A stretch of DNA of 64,000 nucleotides from Taibaiella chishuiensis (GCF_003014535.1 NZ_PYGD01000001.1:1-64000); one strand, 5' to 3'; positions 1 through 8,839 are shown, numbered from the stretch's first letter. Translations and numbers: made by a program. The notes: a model not told the origin generated them from the sequence alone.

Positions 1-357
1 CTCATGAGCACCAATAAGAAAATAAAAACACAGCGAATAAATGCTGCAGGACGCCGTATAGAAAGAAATACAGTTCCCACAGTCTGGCCCTGTACTTTAA
101 TTCGTTCGTCATTCCTTCGTCCATTTTTTGCTACCGCCCGGAATATTTCTTTTAGGCGTACAAGGCATTTTTAGCAATTTTCTACAGTCTTGATTTTTGC
201 TTCTTTGTATCAAGACAAAGAAGAATAAAAAATATCAGGGTAAGTATACCCCCCAGATATTCCACTTGATCCAATAAATGTTGTAAATAAACCCGGGAAT
301 AATGTAACAGTACCTTAGCCCTGATACCGGAAATTTGTACTATAAAAAAAGAAGAAC
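1..357. other. Intergenic region, no gene recognised
   Basis: No reading frame here looks like a real protein on either strand. The stretch carries a short inverted repeat at 200-223 (listed separately) and the A/T-rich leader of the HMA protein gene. A minus-strand gene could begin at the extreme left edge, but nothing supports it. Confidence 0.6.
200..223. repeat. 8-bp inverted repeat (CTTCTTTG / CAAAGAAG)
   Basis: Arms 200-207 and 216-223 are perfect complements with an 8-nt loop. The left flank is T-rich and the right flank A-rich, so it would form an intrinsic-terminator-like hairpin when transcribed leftward. Similar sequences recur between genes in Bacteroidota as I recall, so it may be a dispersed intergenic repeat; this was not checked. 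Confidence 0.5.
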
Positions 358-603
358 ATGAAAAATATAACGTTAAGCATACCCGGCATGCAAAGCAGCC
401 ATTGCCAATCGAGGGTGCGCAGCGCAATAGAGGCCGTGAGCGGGGCAACCGTAGAAAACCTGGCTGCAGGCGAGCTGACTGCGACTGTAGCCAACAACGA
501 GACAACAGCGACATTGATACAGGCTATCGAAAAAGCCGGATATAAAGTAAGCAATGATGATGAGGGGAGCATCCAGGATAAGGATATAGGCTGCGAGGGC
601 TAA
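358..603 (+). CDS. Heavy-metal-associated (HMA) domain protein, single-Cys variant
   Basis: An 81-residue protein that is almost entirely one HMA (ferredoxin-like) fold, the fold of copper chaperones and of P-type ATPase N-termini. The beta1-loop-alpha1 metal motif reads G10-M-Q-S-S-H-C16: the first Cys of the usual GMxCxxC is Ser13, while Cys16 is kept. A second Cys (Cys79) sits in the C-terminal GCEG tail. This single-Cys form is, from memory, common in Bacteroidota small HMA proteins. It is presumably cytoplasmic because no signal peptide is present. No copper ATPase or CopY-type regulator lies next to it. A strong terminator follows at 620-650, so it is probably monocistronic. Metal specificity cannot be inferred. 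Confidence 0.82.
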   Translation: MKNITLSIPGMQSSHCQSRVRSAIEAVSGATVENLAAGELTATVANNETTATLIQAIEKAGYKVSNDDEGSIQDKDIGCEG

Positions 604-619
604 CCAATAACCGGAGACC

Positions 620-650
620 ACGGGGACGGCTATATGCTGTCCCCGTTTTT
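620..650 (+). terminator. Rho-independent terminator of the HMA gene
   Basis: An 11-bp stem (ACGGGGACGGC with GCTGTCCCCGT, one G-U pair) closes a TATAT loop and is followed by a run of T. Confidence 0.85.
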
Positions 651-784
651 ATTACCCGGCCAACAAAACGTTCCCCGTATCAGTCAATCCTGCAATCCAT
701 ATTGCATGGCTGACCAGGTTCAGCAACATACAACCGGGAGACACATTTGCCACCCGATACAGCCCGCCGCTGAATTAGTACTAA

Positions 785-815
785 TAAACACTATTAAGTA
801 CTCTTAAACACTTTA
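785..815 (+). promoter_or_regulatory. Paired TAAACACT direct repeat, putative regulator site
   Basis: TAAACACT occurs at 785-792 and again at 805-812, 20 bp start to start with a 12-bp spacer. The second copy extends to TAAACACTTTA. The identical arrangement stands at 55273-55303, upstream of an unrelated lipoprotein gene. A palindrome ATTAGTACTAAT (774-785) abuts the first copy. The geometry (short direct repeats, 12-bp spacer) resembles LytTR-family binding sites; that identification is inference. Confidence 0.45.
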
Positions 816-883
816 TGCCGCAGCCCCGGGATATCTTCGCAATAACCAATTCTATACCGGGCTACCGGTTTAAACCCTGAGCT

Positions 884-1705
884 ATGCAAAGATCCTTTCC
901 CCGGGCGGCTTTTATCCTCGCCCTTACGCTTTTGCTGTTACCCGGCGTACTGTCTGCACAATCACCTGCATCCGGACAGCACACACAGGAAACTGATTTA
1001 TCTGCCTTAAAGGGGCAAAACGTGGACTCCATGTTATTATCCGCCACCCGTAGCCTGCCCCCTGAAAAAAGGCAACAGATCACGGAGGCGCTCGCTGCCA
1101 TGAAGCAGGAAAACCCGGAGATCAAAACCGTACAGTTAAAAAACAAGACCGTAAAATTTATACCCATGGCGCATGCCGGGCAGTCGCTGTTTTATGACCA
1201 TGTAAAAGCAGCTATCCTGGCCCATAAAAAAGAAGGCTACACCGTATTCTACGAACAAATAAAAGGCTCAAAACCTGCGGCTAGCGGGGCTGCACCGGCG
1301 ACGGACAGCCTGCGCCTTAAGTTTCGTAAAATGATCGGCACCGAACCCACCCGGAAGACGTACAGTATGCTCAGGACCTTCTTCCCGGGCATAACGGTGC
1401 AACCGGCCTACGACTCGCTGGGCGTAACGGCGACAGATGTGAATGCAGATGTAAGCACCGCGCAGATGGTGCAGCTGTATGAGCAATTATATGGACCTAT
1501 AACACTTGACGCCTGCGACTTTAAAACACCGGCAGGCTCGGGGCTCTATCCCTGCACGCCCTTAAAACATAACATCGACCCGGTAATCAAAGATTTCAGG
1601 AACCGCGAATTGGCTAAAATGATCAAAGCAGCGCCCCAGCGTAAGATCCTGGTGATATACGGCGCAGCACATATCAACCCGGTAATGGACATGATCCGCC
1701 GGTAA
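884..1705 (+). CDS. Secreted TraB/ChaN-like (TIKI superfamily) protein
   Basis: A 273-residue protein with a clear signal peptide (hydrophobic core about residues 9-24, cleavage after LSA). The part starting FIPMAHAGQ, then a helix and GYTVFYEQI, and the C-terminal stretch ILVIYGAAHINPVM resemble the paired GxxH-type motifs of the TIKI/TraB/ChaN superfamily, in which such residues form a putative metal-dependent hydrolase site. Identification is by pattern only and is tentative. A paired TAAACACT repeat lies about 70 bp upstream of the start. The gene converges with the thioredoxin-like gene 36 bp away, with no clear hairpin between them. A second superfamily member is at 56715-57599, with little obvious sequence similarity to this one. 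Confidence 0.55.
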   Translation: MQRSFPRAAFILALTLLLLPGVLSAQSPASGQHTQETDLSALKGQNVDSMLLSATRSLPPEKRQQITEALAAMKQENPEIKTVQLKNKTVKFIPMAHAGQSLFYDHVKAAILAHKKEGYTVFYEQIKGSKPAASGAAPATDSLRLKFRKMIGTEPTRKTYSMLRTFFPGITVQPAYDSLGVTATDVNADVSTAQMVQLYEQLYGPITLDACDFKTPAGSGLYPCTPLKHNIDPVIKDFRNRELAKMIKAAPQRKILVIYGAAHINPVMDMIRR

Positions 1706-1741
1706 ACGGATGACAGCAACTGTGTTCAGCGGCGCCGCACA

Positions 1742-2899
1742 TCAAAAGCGGGCCAGGGCTTCTTCGCTTTCCTGCGTATCCTCCCCATTTGCTTTTCCCA
1801 TAGCAATAGCCTGTAGCATGGTTGCTTTAGCTTCGGCTGTATGGCCATGTTTAAACAAGAGGCGGGCATAGGTATCCAGCACCGCAAACGAAGGATTGCG
1901 ACCGGCCACATCCCTGATCAGCAGCGTTGCACGCCCGGTCGCCTGTTTATCGCTGCACTGTTCATACACTTTCCAGCAAAAATAATTAAGGCTGTTGTCG
2001 CTGATGGTCTTGCGGCGTATGCGATCGCCGACCAGGTCGGTTGCTTTAGCCCAGTCGCCCCGGGCCATATACAACTCCAGACTGTAACTATCCTCGCATT
2101 CGGCAACCTGTGCGGGCGACAAATACTCTTTTGCAAACTGCACAGCTGCGGCATAGGCCGCCTCGTCCTTCGCTTTAATTGCCGCATGAAAGCGGTCGCT
2201 CACCATACGATCCAGGATAAACTGCGCATCCGGTTTGCCATACCGCGCTTCATACTCCGGTTTATGTTGCAGGAAATAATCCCGCACCCGTTCGGGGGCA
2301 TCACCAAAGTAGGCGAGCACCGCCACGCTTACTTCCGACATCAGGTCCTTATTACCGGCCCAGTACTGCTCCAGGTCGCCGGGCCTGATATCGGCCGTTC
2401 TCCGTACAAATTTCTTATAAAAGGCAGGGTATACAGCCGGGTCGATGGGCCCGGAAAAACCTTCGATGTATTGGCCCCGGCTATGCAACGTCCTGCTTTC
2501 GCGCAGCAGCTGCCGGTAGTTATCTGTCAGCGGGCCACGACTGCCGGTACCGAACATTTTATGGATCAGCCGGCCATCGGCAGTAAGTATAACCGTGGTC
2601 GGGTACGAACAGATATGATGCTTCAGCGACAGGTTAAACACCGAGTCTTTTTCGGCATCGTAGCGGAGCACTACAAAGTGTTTACCGATCTCGGCAGCCA
2701 TGCTGTCGTTCCTGAAAACGGTCTTGTCCAGTACTTTGCAGGGCACACACCAGGTGGTGTAAAAATCGACGATCAGTAATTTCTGCTGTTGCCTGGCCGT
2801 ATGCTGCGCCAGCTCATAATCCTGTTCAATAATCGTAAGGGGTTGAGCCCCGGCCCTGCAGGCGAGCAGGACCATAACGGCAATCAGAAGCTGTTTCAT
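1742..2899 (-). CDS. Secreted thioredoxin-family protein with helical C-terminal region
   Basis: The start is set at the ATG at 2899, because MKQLLIAVMVLLACRAGAQ is a typical signal peptide; the longer open frame upstream adds a polar, unsupported extension. The 385-residue product has an N-terminal thioredoxin fold (about residues 25-140) with active site W-C-V-P-C-K and a conserved cis-Pro in SYPTTV. After it come about 240 helical residues with TPR-like character. It is expected to reduce or isomerise disulfides in the periplasm; CxxC sites with Val-Pro are typical of DsbD-linked thiol proteins in this phylum. It is transcribed divergently from the LytS-type kinase, 178 bp away. Confidence 0.8.
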   Translation of the reverse strand: MKQLLIAVMVLLACRAGAQPLTIIEQDYELAQHTARQQQKLLIVDFYTTWCVPCKVLDKTVFRNDSMAAEIGKHFVVLRYDAEKDSVFNLSLKHHICSYPTTVILTADGRLIHKMFGTGSRGPLTDNYRQLLRESRTLHSRGQYIEGFSGPIDPAVYPAFYKKFVRRTADIRPGDLEQYWAGNKDLMSEVSVAVLAYFGDAPERVRDYFLQHKPEYEARYGKPDAQFILDRMVSDRFHAAIKAKDEAAYAAAVQFAKEYLSPAQVAECEDSYSLELYMARGDWAKATDLVGDRIRRKTISDNSLNYFCWKVYEQCSDKQATGRATLLIRDVAGRNPSFAVLDTYARLLFKHGHTAEAKATMLQAIAMGKANGEDTQESEEALARF

Positions 2900-3064
2900 A
2901 TAAATTATCGTTTTTAAGAAGAACAAAGATGAAGCGCCGGAAGCCGCCGTGGACGCATGTTCGGACAAAGGAGCCGCTTACGCCTACGAAATGCGGCACC
3001 TGCTCTTCGTCCGAAAAAAACAGGTATTGATATAAGATCAGGAGCATCATTAACCCGTTTCGTA

Positions 3065-3072
3065 TAATTTTG
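3065..3072 (+). promoter_or_regulatory. -7 promoter element TAATTTTG
   Basis: It matches the Bacteroidota -7 consensus TAnnTTTG just upstream of the histidine kinase gene. A -33 TTTG is not evident, and the distance to the ATG would leave almost no leader. Confidence 0.4.
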
Positions 3073-3077
3073 AACCG

Positions 3078-4175
3078 ATGAGGCTGCAAAAGACCGGTAC
3101 ATTTTTTAAATCCTACCTGTTTATCAGGTTATTGCTGAACGCACTGTTTTTATACATCTGGATCAAAGGAACGGCCGGCAATTTCAGCCGGTCAGCAGTA
3201 ACCGGCAATGACCGTACGCTGCTGCTTTTCCATACCATTTTCTACAACGGCGTCCTGCTGGCAACGCTATATATCAATACGCTGCTGTTTATCCCGAAGC
3301 TATTGCTGCGCAAAAAATACGTGCTTTATACCCTTGGCCTGTTGCTCAGTATTACCCTGCACACTGTGATGCTTGTCTTTTACCGGGAGTATGTACTGGA
3401 CCAGATACCCGGCGTAAAGACCTATGACTTCAGCTATTATTCGGCATTTACGCGGAGCACCCGGGAGCATACGCTGAAATTTTTCTGCTACACCTTTTAC
3501 AGCTCTTCCTGTTTTACCGTCATCCAGTTTTCCCTGATCTTCCTGGGACAGCATTTTTTTATTGCTGTACGCCAAAACGAACGGATCAAAAGACAACAGG
3601 CCGAGATCGAACTATCGGTGCTGAAGTCGCAGATCAATCCGCACTTCCTGTTCAACGTGCTGAACAGTATTTACTCCTTATCCTTACAAAAGTCGGACCG
3701 GGCGCCCGAAGTCGTAATGGGGCTTTCGGAAATACTGCGTTATATGTTGTACGAGGCGCGGCATGAATTTGTACCCCTGAAAAAAGAAATACAGATGGTG
3801 CGCGATTACACGGATATAGAGAAAATGCGGCTCAGCAACGGCCAGGTGTTGCAGTTCCGGTGCGACGAGCGGATACCGGCCTACCAGGTCGCGCCTTTGC
3901 TGCTGATCCCCTTTGTGGAGAACGCCATCAAGCATGGCACCAATACAATGGCAGATGATGCTTTTATCGATATGGAGCTGCAAGTCTGCGATGACCGGCT
4001 GCTGTTTCACTGTACCAATAATTACAAACCACAACCTGCCAAACAAGACAGCGGCCTGGGCCTGGAAAATGTAAAAAAGCGACTGCAGTTGTTATACCCC
4101 GGCAAACACAGCCTGGAAATTAAACAGCAAAACAATATTTTTGAAGTAACCCTTTCAATAGCGCTAAGCCTATGA
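3078..4175 (+). CDS. LytS/YehU-type sensor histidine kinase
   Basis: A 365-residue membrane kinase. The N-terminal half has about four hydrophobic helices (residues 10-30, 50-75, 80-103, 135-165). A short coiled segment leads to the His_kinase domain, with the phospho-acceptor His189 in QINPHFLFNVLNS. A HATPase domain follows, with N box PFVENAIKHG and a G box around GLGLENVKKRL. Kinases of this class sense through the membrane part and phosphorylate LytTR regulators. The stop overlaps the regulator start by 4 bp (ATGA), so the two are translationally coupled and almost certainly partners. No ligand-binding domain is recognisable, so the signal is unknown. Confidence 0.93.
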   Translation: MRLQKTGTFFKSYLFIRLLLNALFLYIWIKGTAGNFSRSAVTGNDRTLLLFHTIFYNGVLLATLYINTLLFIPKLLLRKKYVLYTLGLLLSITLHTVMLVFYREYVLDQIPGVKTYDFSYYSAFTRSTREHTLKFFCYTFYSSSCFTVIQFSLIFLGQHFFIAVRQNERIKRQQAEIELSVLKSQINPHFLFNVLNSIYSLSLQKSDRAPEVVMGLSEILRYMLYEARHEFVPLKKEIQMVRDYTDIEKMRLSNGQVLQFRCDERIPAYQVAPLLLIPFVENAIKHGTNTMADDAFIDMELQVCDDRLLFHCTNNYKPQPAKQDSGLGLENVKKRLQLLYPGKHSLEIKQQNNIFEVTLSIALSL

Positions 4176-4894
4176 ATTGCCTGATCGTTGATGATGAGCT
4201 GCTGGCGCAGGATGTGCTGGCACTGTATATTTCCAGGATTGATTCGCTCAACCTGGCCGGCCGTTGCAACAATGCGCTGCAGGCTTTTGCCTTCCTCAGC
4301 CATACCCCGGTCGACCTGATGTTTCTCGACATCAAGATGCCGGAGATGAGCGGGCTGGACCTGGTCAGAAGCCTGAAACACCCGCCCCGGGTCGTGGTCA
4401 CTACCGCCTACGACGAGTATGCCCTGGAAGGTTACGAACTCGATATTGTCGATTACCTGCTGAAGCCCATCCGCTTTGAGCGCTTCCTGAAAGCCGTAAA
4501 TAAAGTGCAGCAATTACAGCATCCGGCACACAATCCTTTACCGGCAACCGACACGGCGCTCCAGGCTATAGACGAAGCTTTTTATGTACGCAGCGACCGC
4601 AAGCTGGTCCGTATAGATCCGCAGGAAATCCGTTATATAGAATCGTTCAAAAACTACCTGACCATCCATACCGTCAACCAGGACATTATCACGCATATGA
4701 CGCTGGCTCATATCGAAGAGGAGCTGAAACACAATCCCAGCTTCGTACAGGTACACAAATCATTTATCGTCAACACCAGGTTTGTCACAGAAGTAGGCAA
4801 TCATACCATCCGGATCAAGGACCATACCGAGTTACCCGTGGGTGGCAACTACAAAGAAGGCCTGTTACAATCGATCCGCATTTATAATACCTGA
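4172..4894 (+). CDS. LytTR-family response regulator
   Basis: A 240-residue regulator. The receiver domain covers about residues 1-120, with phospho-acceptor Asp53 in FLDIKMPEMSG, an acidic pair near the N-terminus (DDE), and Thr and Lys switch residues in TTAYDEYA and LLKPI. A linker leads to a LytTR DNA-binding domain (about 135-238) with the typical sequence IRYIESFKNYLTIHT and VHKSFIVN. LytTR proteins bind short direct repeats, one half-site per monomer. Its likely sensor is the overlapping upstream kinase. Targets are unknown; the paired TAAACACT repeats elsewhere in the window are candidates by geometry only. Confidence 0.94.
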   Translation: MNCLIVDDELLAQDVLALYISRIDSLNLAGRCNNALQAFAFLSHTPVDLMFLDIKMPEMSGLDLVRSLKHPPRVVVTTAYDEYALEGYELDIVDYLLKPIRFERFLKAVNKVQQLQHPAHNPLPATDTALQAIDEAFYVRSDRKLVRIDPQEIRYIESFKNYLTIHTVNQDIITHMTLAHIEEELKHNPSFVQVHKSFIVNTRFVTEVGNHTIRIKDHTELPVGGNYKEGLLQSIRIYNT

Positions 4895-5052
4895 TCCTGG
4901 AATCCGGGAGCTTTGCATAACACACCGTTTGCAATAAAACGCAGGCAGGCCGCGCTGTTATCGGGTATGATGCGCGCTATCCTGAAACAGCTATTTTGCA
5001 ACGGCATGACAGGAATTGTATAACGTAATAGCTTATCGCGCGGAACATTTAT

Positions 5053-5060
5053 TATTTTTG
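5053..5060 (+). promoter_or_regulatory. -7 promoter element TATTTTTG
   Basis: A perfect TAnnTTTG match 20 bp before the start of the 71-residue protein. No convincing -33 TTTG was found at the expected spacing. Confidence 0.5.
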
Positions 5061-5079
5061 CGGCTCTTAAAACAAGCAT

Positions 5080-5295
5080 ATGGAGCAAAAACCGGCAGCA
5101 CATTTTGAAAACAGGGAATATTTTTATAGCGTCGAAAGCAAATCGCCCACCGAAATCATCGCGATCCTGTACAGTACCCGTTACCACCTGATCAAAACCA
5201 AAGAAGATAAATGGGTCAATCATCCCAGCAATAAAAACAGTATGGCTCCGGGGCTGATCAACGCCCTTGTGGAAGCCATCAACAAAGAAGCCTGA
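5080..5295 (+). CDS. Small uncharacterised protein, 71 aa
   Basis: I do not recognise this family. The protein is soluble, has no signal peptide or Cys, and has mixed charge; the middle (residues 15-50) looks like a short beta-rich unit ending in a C-terminal helix. Support that it is real: a perfect -7 element 20 bp upstream, an ATG with an A-rich leader, and a strong terminator that begins at the stop codon. It is a single-gene unit between the LytTR regulator and the giant T9SS protein. Confidence 0.7.
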   Translation: MEQKPAAHFENREYFYSVESKSPTEIIAILYSTRYHLIKTKEDKWVNHPSNKNSMAPGLINALVEAINKEA

Positions 5296-5318
5296 GCCAC
5301 CTTACGGTGGCTTTTTTT
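5295..5318 (+). terminator. Rho-independent terminator
   Basis: A 7-bp stem AGCCACC/GGTGGCT with loop TTAC, followed by seven T. It begins on the last base of the stop codon of the preceding small gene. Confidence 0.88.
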
Positions 5319-5572
5319 ACACCCGGAGTTTTTACCCGGCCATTACCCGATGGCACTCCTCCTCTTTTATGTAGTACCGGCACTGCGGCCGGCTACCTGT
5401 TATAAATATCGGTAACTATTGAGTATATTCACGTCCGCCAACGATATCGGGGATACTGTTGCCACTTTCCCGGGGCCTGCCGGAGCGGCCCTAACCAACG
5501 TATTGCACAGCAATCCCTGTCCTATCCTGGTGAGATAACACACAACCTTCAAACCTAATCTATGTATCCTTT

Positions 5573-8500
5573 ATGAAATCACTTTTTACAGTAGTTCTTT
5601 GGGGCTGCCTGCTCTTTGGAACGCGGGTATCGGCCCAGGTAAGCGTAACCTCTACAGGCGGCACGCCCGGACCCACTACTTATGCAGATTTTGTAGCGGC
5701 CTTTACCGCGATCAATAACGGTACTCATACCGGCAGCATTGCCGTACTGGCCACAGCCAGCTTTTCACAGAGTGCCACAGCGGTACTGAACGCGAGCGGC
5801 AACGGGTCAGCCAGTTATACCGCGGTGGTCATCAAGCCGGGTACCGGCGCCAGCCCCGTAATTACCAATACGGCAGACAATACCGCATCTATTAAACTGA
5901 ATGGGGCAGATAACGTAACCATCGATGGCTCCAACAACGGCACTGCCAGCAGGGACATGACTTTCCAGAACAGCAATTCCAGCGGCTCGGGACAAGGCTG
6001 TAATATATGGCTGGCCAGTAATGGCACCGATGGTGCTACCAACAATATCATCAAGAACTGCAAAATACTGGGATCGAGTTATTCGCTGGGCGCTCCTTAC
6101 ATGGGTGTTGGCATCTACAGCAGTGCCACTACACTGGCCGGTTACTGGCTGGCCACTTCGGTTACTACTGCGGCCAACAGCAATAACCAGGTATTGAATA
6201 ACCTGTTTAATTCGGCTAATGCAGCCGTGGTATTCAATGGCGGCTCCGGCATAGGCGAAACCGGCAACCAGGTAGTTGGCAACCAGATCGGCGATGTAGC
6301 CTCGGCTACCAACCAGAAATTTACCAATGTCGGCATTTTCATGCTCAATCAGACCAACTTTACCATCAGCCAGAATACCATCGAATGGTTCAATGCGACC
6401 AATACCAATGTAGTGCCGGGCGGCATTTCTATCGGTGCGGGTTGTACGTCCGGTACCATTACCCGCAATATTATCCGCAACCTGCGTTTTACCACAACGG
6501 TCAACCAGGGAGGCCTTGTACTGAATGCCGGCGCCACCAATAATATCGGGGTATATAACAACTTCATTTACGATGTGGCCTCGGCAGGTTCTGCCACGGC
6601 AGCTAACAATGCTTATGGCATAACGATCAATGCCGGCAGCGGGTATAATATCGGATTCAACTCGGTGTATATGAATACCAACCCGACCACTACGGCTACG
6701 GGGTACCAGGCCGCGTTATATATCGGCAGCAGCCCCAGCGGCCTCAATATCCGTAACAACCTGTTTGTACATAACGGCACCAACACCGCGAATAAATTCA
6801 GCGTTTATTCCGTAAACACAGCGCCCGCATCTTCGACCATCGACTATAATAACTACTATACCAGCGCTGCCGTATTGGGTTATGCCAGTGCCAACCAGAC
6901 GGGCCTGAGCGATATGCAAACCAATTTCCAGGCCGGTCTTAACCATGCCCGGAATGTGCTGCCCGCCTTTGTTTCGGCAACCGACTTGCACCTGATTGCG
7001 ACCAATGCCACCAATATCAGCAACCTTGCCGGCGCAGGCACCACCATTACCGGCATTACAACCGACATCGACGGTAATGCCCGCAATGCCACGCCTACCC
7101 TGGGCGCACACGAACTGGCGGTAGCCAGTTGCCCTGCACCTACGGGCCCTAATGTTACCGGTATTACCACCACCTCCGCCATTCTCAACTGGACGCAGGC
7201 CGGTACCGCTACCACCTGGCAGATCCGGTATGGTGCACCACCGCTCAATACCAGCACCGGTGGTACTGCAATTATTACCACCACCAAACCCTATACCCTG
7301 AGCAGTCCGCCGCTTACGGCCAATACCACTTACGAGTTTGCGGTAAGGGCGATATGCGGCGCCGGCGATACCAGCCTCTGGTCGCCCATTACCAGCTTTA
7401 CCACCACCTGCGTAGCGCCTACGATCACTTCCAAAACAGACAGCTTTAATTGCGGCACCGGCGCTGTAGTATTAAAAGCCACGGCCTCTACCGGTGGTAC
7501 CATTAACTGGTATGCCAATGCTACCGGCGGCCCGGTACTCGCCTCCAGCAACACCTTTACTACCCCATCGCTGACCACCACTACTACCTATTATATTGCC
7601 GCTGCTGCCGGTACCTGCGAGAGCACACCACGCCAGGCCGTAGTAGCTTCGATAAGACCCGTACCCATCGTGAACATCGGCAACGATACCACCATTTGCC
7701 CGGGTATAACCTATACCATGAATGCAGGCAATGCCGGCGCTACTTATCTCTGGAATACCAATGCCACCACGCAATCCATATCGGTAAACCAGGCCGGCAT
7801 TTACTCCGTGCTGGTAACACTGAATGGCTGTAACGGCTCCGATGCCCGCACGATTACCAACGGTGTGGTGCCGCAAAACAACCTGCCTGCCACTACCGAT
7901 CTTTGCGAAGGCGAAACCGCCAACCTGAATGCAGGCAACAGCGGCAGCACCTTCCTGTGGAGCCCGGGCGGCGCTACTACACAAACCACCAATGTAACCA
8001 CCGGCGGTACCAAATCCGTAACGATCAAGAGCACTACCGGTTGCGTTATTACCAGCAATACCAATGTGATCATGCGTCCGCTGCCGGTAATAGCCTTAGG
8101 CCCGGACACCAGCATTTGCGAAGGCGCTACCATTGTGCTCGATGCAGGCAACCCCGGGTACAGCTACGTATGGACACCGGGATCGAATACTACGCAAACG
8201 CTGAATGTAACAGACTCGGGTAAATACTCAGTAACCGTAACTACGCCTTATAATTGTGTAAGCACTGCCGAACGCCACGTGGCATTCCTGCCCTCGCCGC
8301 GCGTAGAAGGCTTTAACTTTATCCCGCTGTTTTACGAAAACCTGGGCAAGGTTAAATTCAACCCGCTCAATCCAAGGTCTGTAGACAGCTACCTCTGGAA
8401 CTTTGGCGATGGCACAGCTACATCGACGCTCAGCAACCCGACCCATACCTATGCCGCCAGCGGTTATTATAACGTAACGCTGAAAGTATTCAACGGCTGC

Positions 8501-8815
8501 TCGCAATACGAGACCAGCCTGCTGATCCATGTAGACAATGCAACAGGCATCGTAACCCTGGGCAAAGACGAAACCAATGTGGTGCTGTATCCTAACCCCG
8601 CATCGCATACACTGACCATCAGCAACCGGAACCCCGATCATAAAATGGAAGAGATACAGGTATTCAATGCCGTGGGCGCTGTGGTCTATCGTCAAAAAGC
8701 CAGCAATGCCTATACGCAGGATATACCCGTACAACAACTGGCCAATGGCATGTATATCGTTCGCATCCTCACCAATAAAGGCTGGATCAGGCAACCGTTC
8801 CAGGTGCTACGATAA
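5573..8815 (+). CDS. T9SS type A modular surface protein (beta-helix, FnIII, Ig-like, PKD)
   Basis: A 1080-residue secreted protein. Order: signal peptide (1-21); an Asn/Gly/Thr-rich right-handed beta-helix with many NNxI-type turns (about 25-510); a fibronectin type III domain (about 520-615); an Ig-like domain (about 616-695); three similar repeats beginning with a xGxDTxIC or DLCEG motif and ending in SVTV (about 697-910); a PKD domain with NFGDGT (about 915-985); and a type A T9SS sorting domain (YPNPA near residue 1005, NGMYIVRI near the end). Beta-helices of this kind usually bind or cut polysaccharides, but no catalytic residues are evident, so it may be an adhesin. It should cross the outer membrane through T9SS. 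A terminator at 8840 follows, so it is monocistronic. Confidence 0.9.
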   Translation: MKSLFTVVLWGCLLFGTRVSAQVSVTSTGGTPGPTTYADFVAAFTAINNGTHTGSIAVLATASFSQSATAVLNASGNGSASYTAVVIKPGTGASPVITNTADNTASIKLNGADNVTIDGSNNGTASRDMTFQNSNSSGSGQGCNIWLASNGTDGATNNIIKNCKILGSSYSLGAPYMGVGIYSSATTLAGYWLATSVTTAANSNNQVLNNLFNSANAAVVFNGGSGIGETGNQVVGNQIGDVASATNQKFTNVGIFMLNQTNFTISQNTIEWFNATNTNVVPGGISIGAGCTSGTITRNIIRNLRFTTTVNQGGLVLNAGATNNIGVYNNFIYDVASAGSATAANNAYGITINAGSGYNIGFNSVYMNTNPTTTATGYQAALYIGSSPSGLNIRNNLFVHNGTNTANKFSVYSVNTAPASSTIDYNNYYTSAAVLGYASANQTGLSDMQTNFQAGLNHARNVLPAFVSATDLHLIATNATNISNLAGAGTTITGITTDIDGNARNATPTLGAHELAVASCPAPTGPNVTGITTTSAILNWTQAGTATTWQIRYGAPPLNTSTGGTAIITTTKPYTLSSPPLTANTTYEFAVRAICGAGDTSLWSPITSFTTTCVAPTITSKTDSFNCGTGAVVLKATASTGGTINWYANATGGPVLASSNTFTTPSLTTTTTYYIAAAAGTCESTPRQAVVASIRPVPIVNIGNDTTICPGITYTMNAGNAGATYLWNTNATTQSISVNQAGIYSVLVTLNGCNGSDARTITNGVVPQNNLPATTDLCEGETANLNAGNSGSTFLWSPGGATTQTTNVTTGGTKSVTIKSTTGCVITSNTNVIMRPLPVIALGPDTSICEGATIVLDAGNPGYSYVWTPGSNTTQTLNVTDSGKYSVTVTTPYNCVSTAERHVAFLPSPRVEGFNFIPLFYENLGKVKFNPLNPRSVDSYLWNFGDGTATSTLSNPTHTYAASGYYNVTLKVFNGCSQYETSLLIHVDNATGIVTLGKDETNVVLYPNPASHTLTISNRNPDHKMEEIQVFNAVGAVVYRQKASNAYTQDIPVQQLANGMYIVRILTNKGWIRQPFQVLR

Positions 8816-8839
8816 ACCAACCAGGAAACGATACTGTAT

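Noticed and set aside
1-180. Possible minus-strand gene starting near the left edge
   Set aside because: Only a few codons would be inside the window, so there is no evidence to name or support it.
182-514. Minus-strand frame of 110 codons overlapping the HMA gene
   Set aside because: It overlaps the HMA protein gene on the other strand and ends in low-complexity Lys/Leu residues typical of the intergenic inverted repeat.
5573-8815. Possible CRISPR or tandem DNA repeat because of similar repeated motifs
   Set aside because: The similarity is at protein level (Ig-like repeats) and the DNA copies are diverged and of protein-domain length, with no regular spacer.
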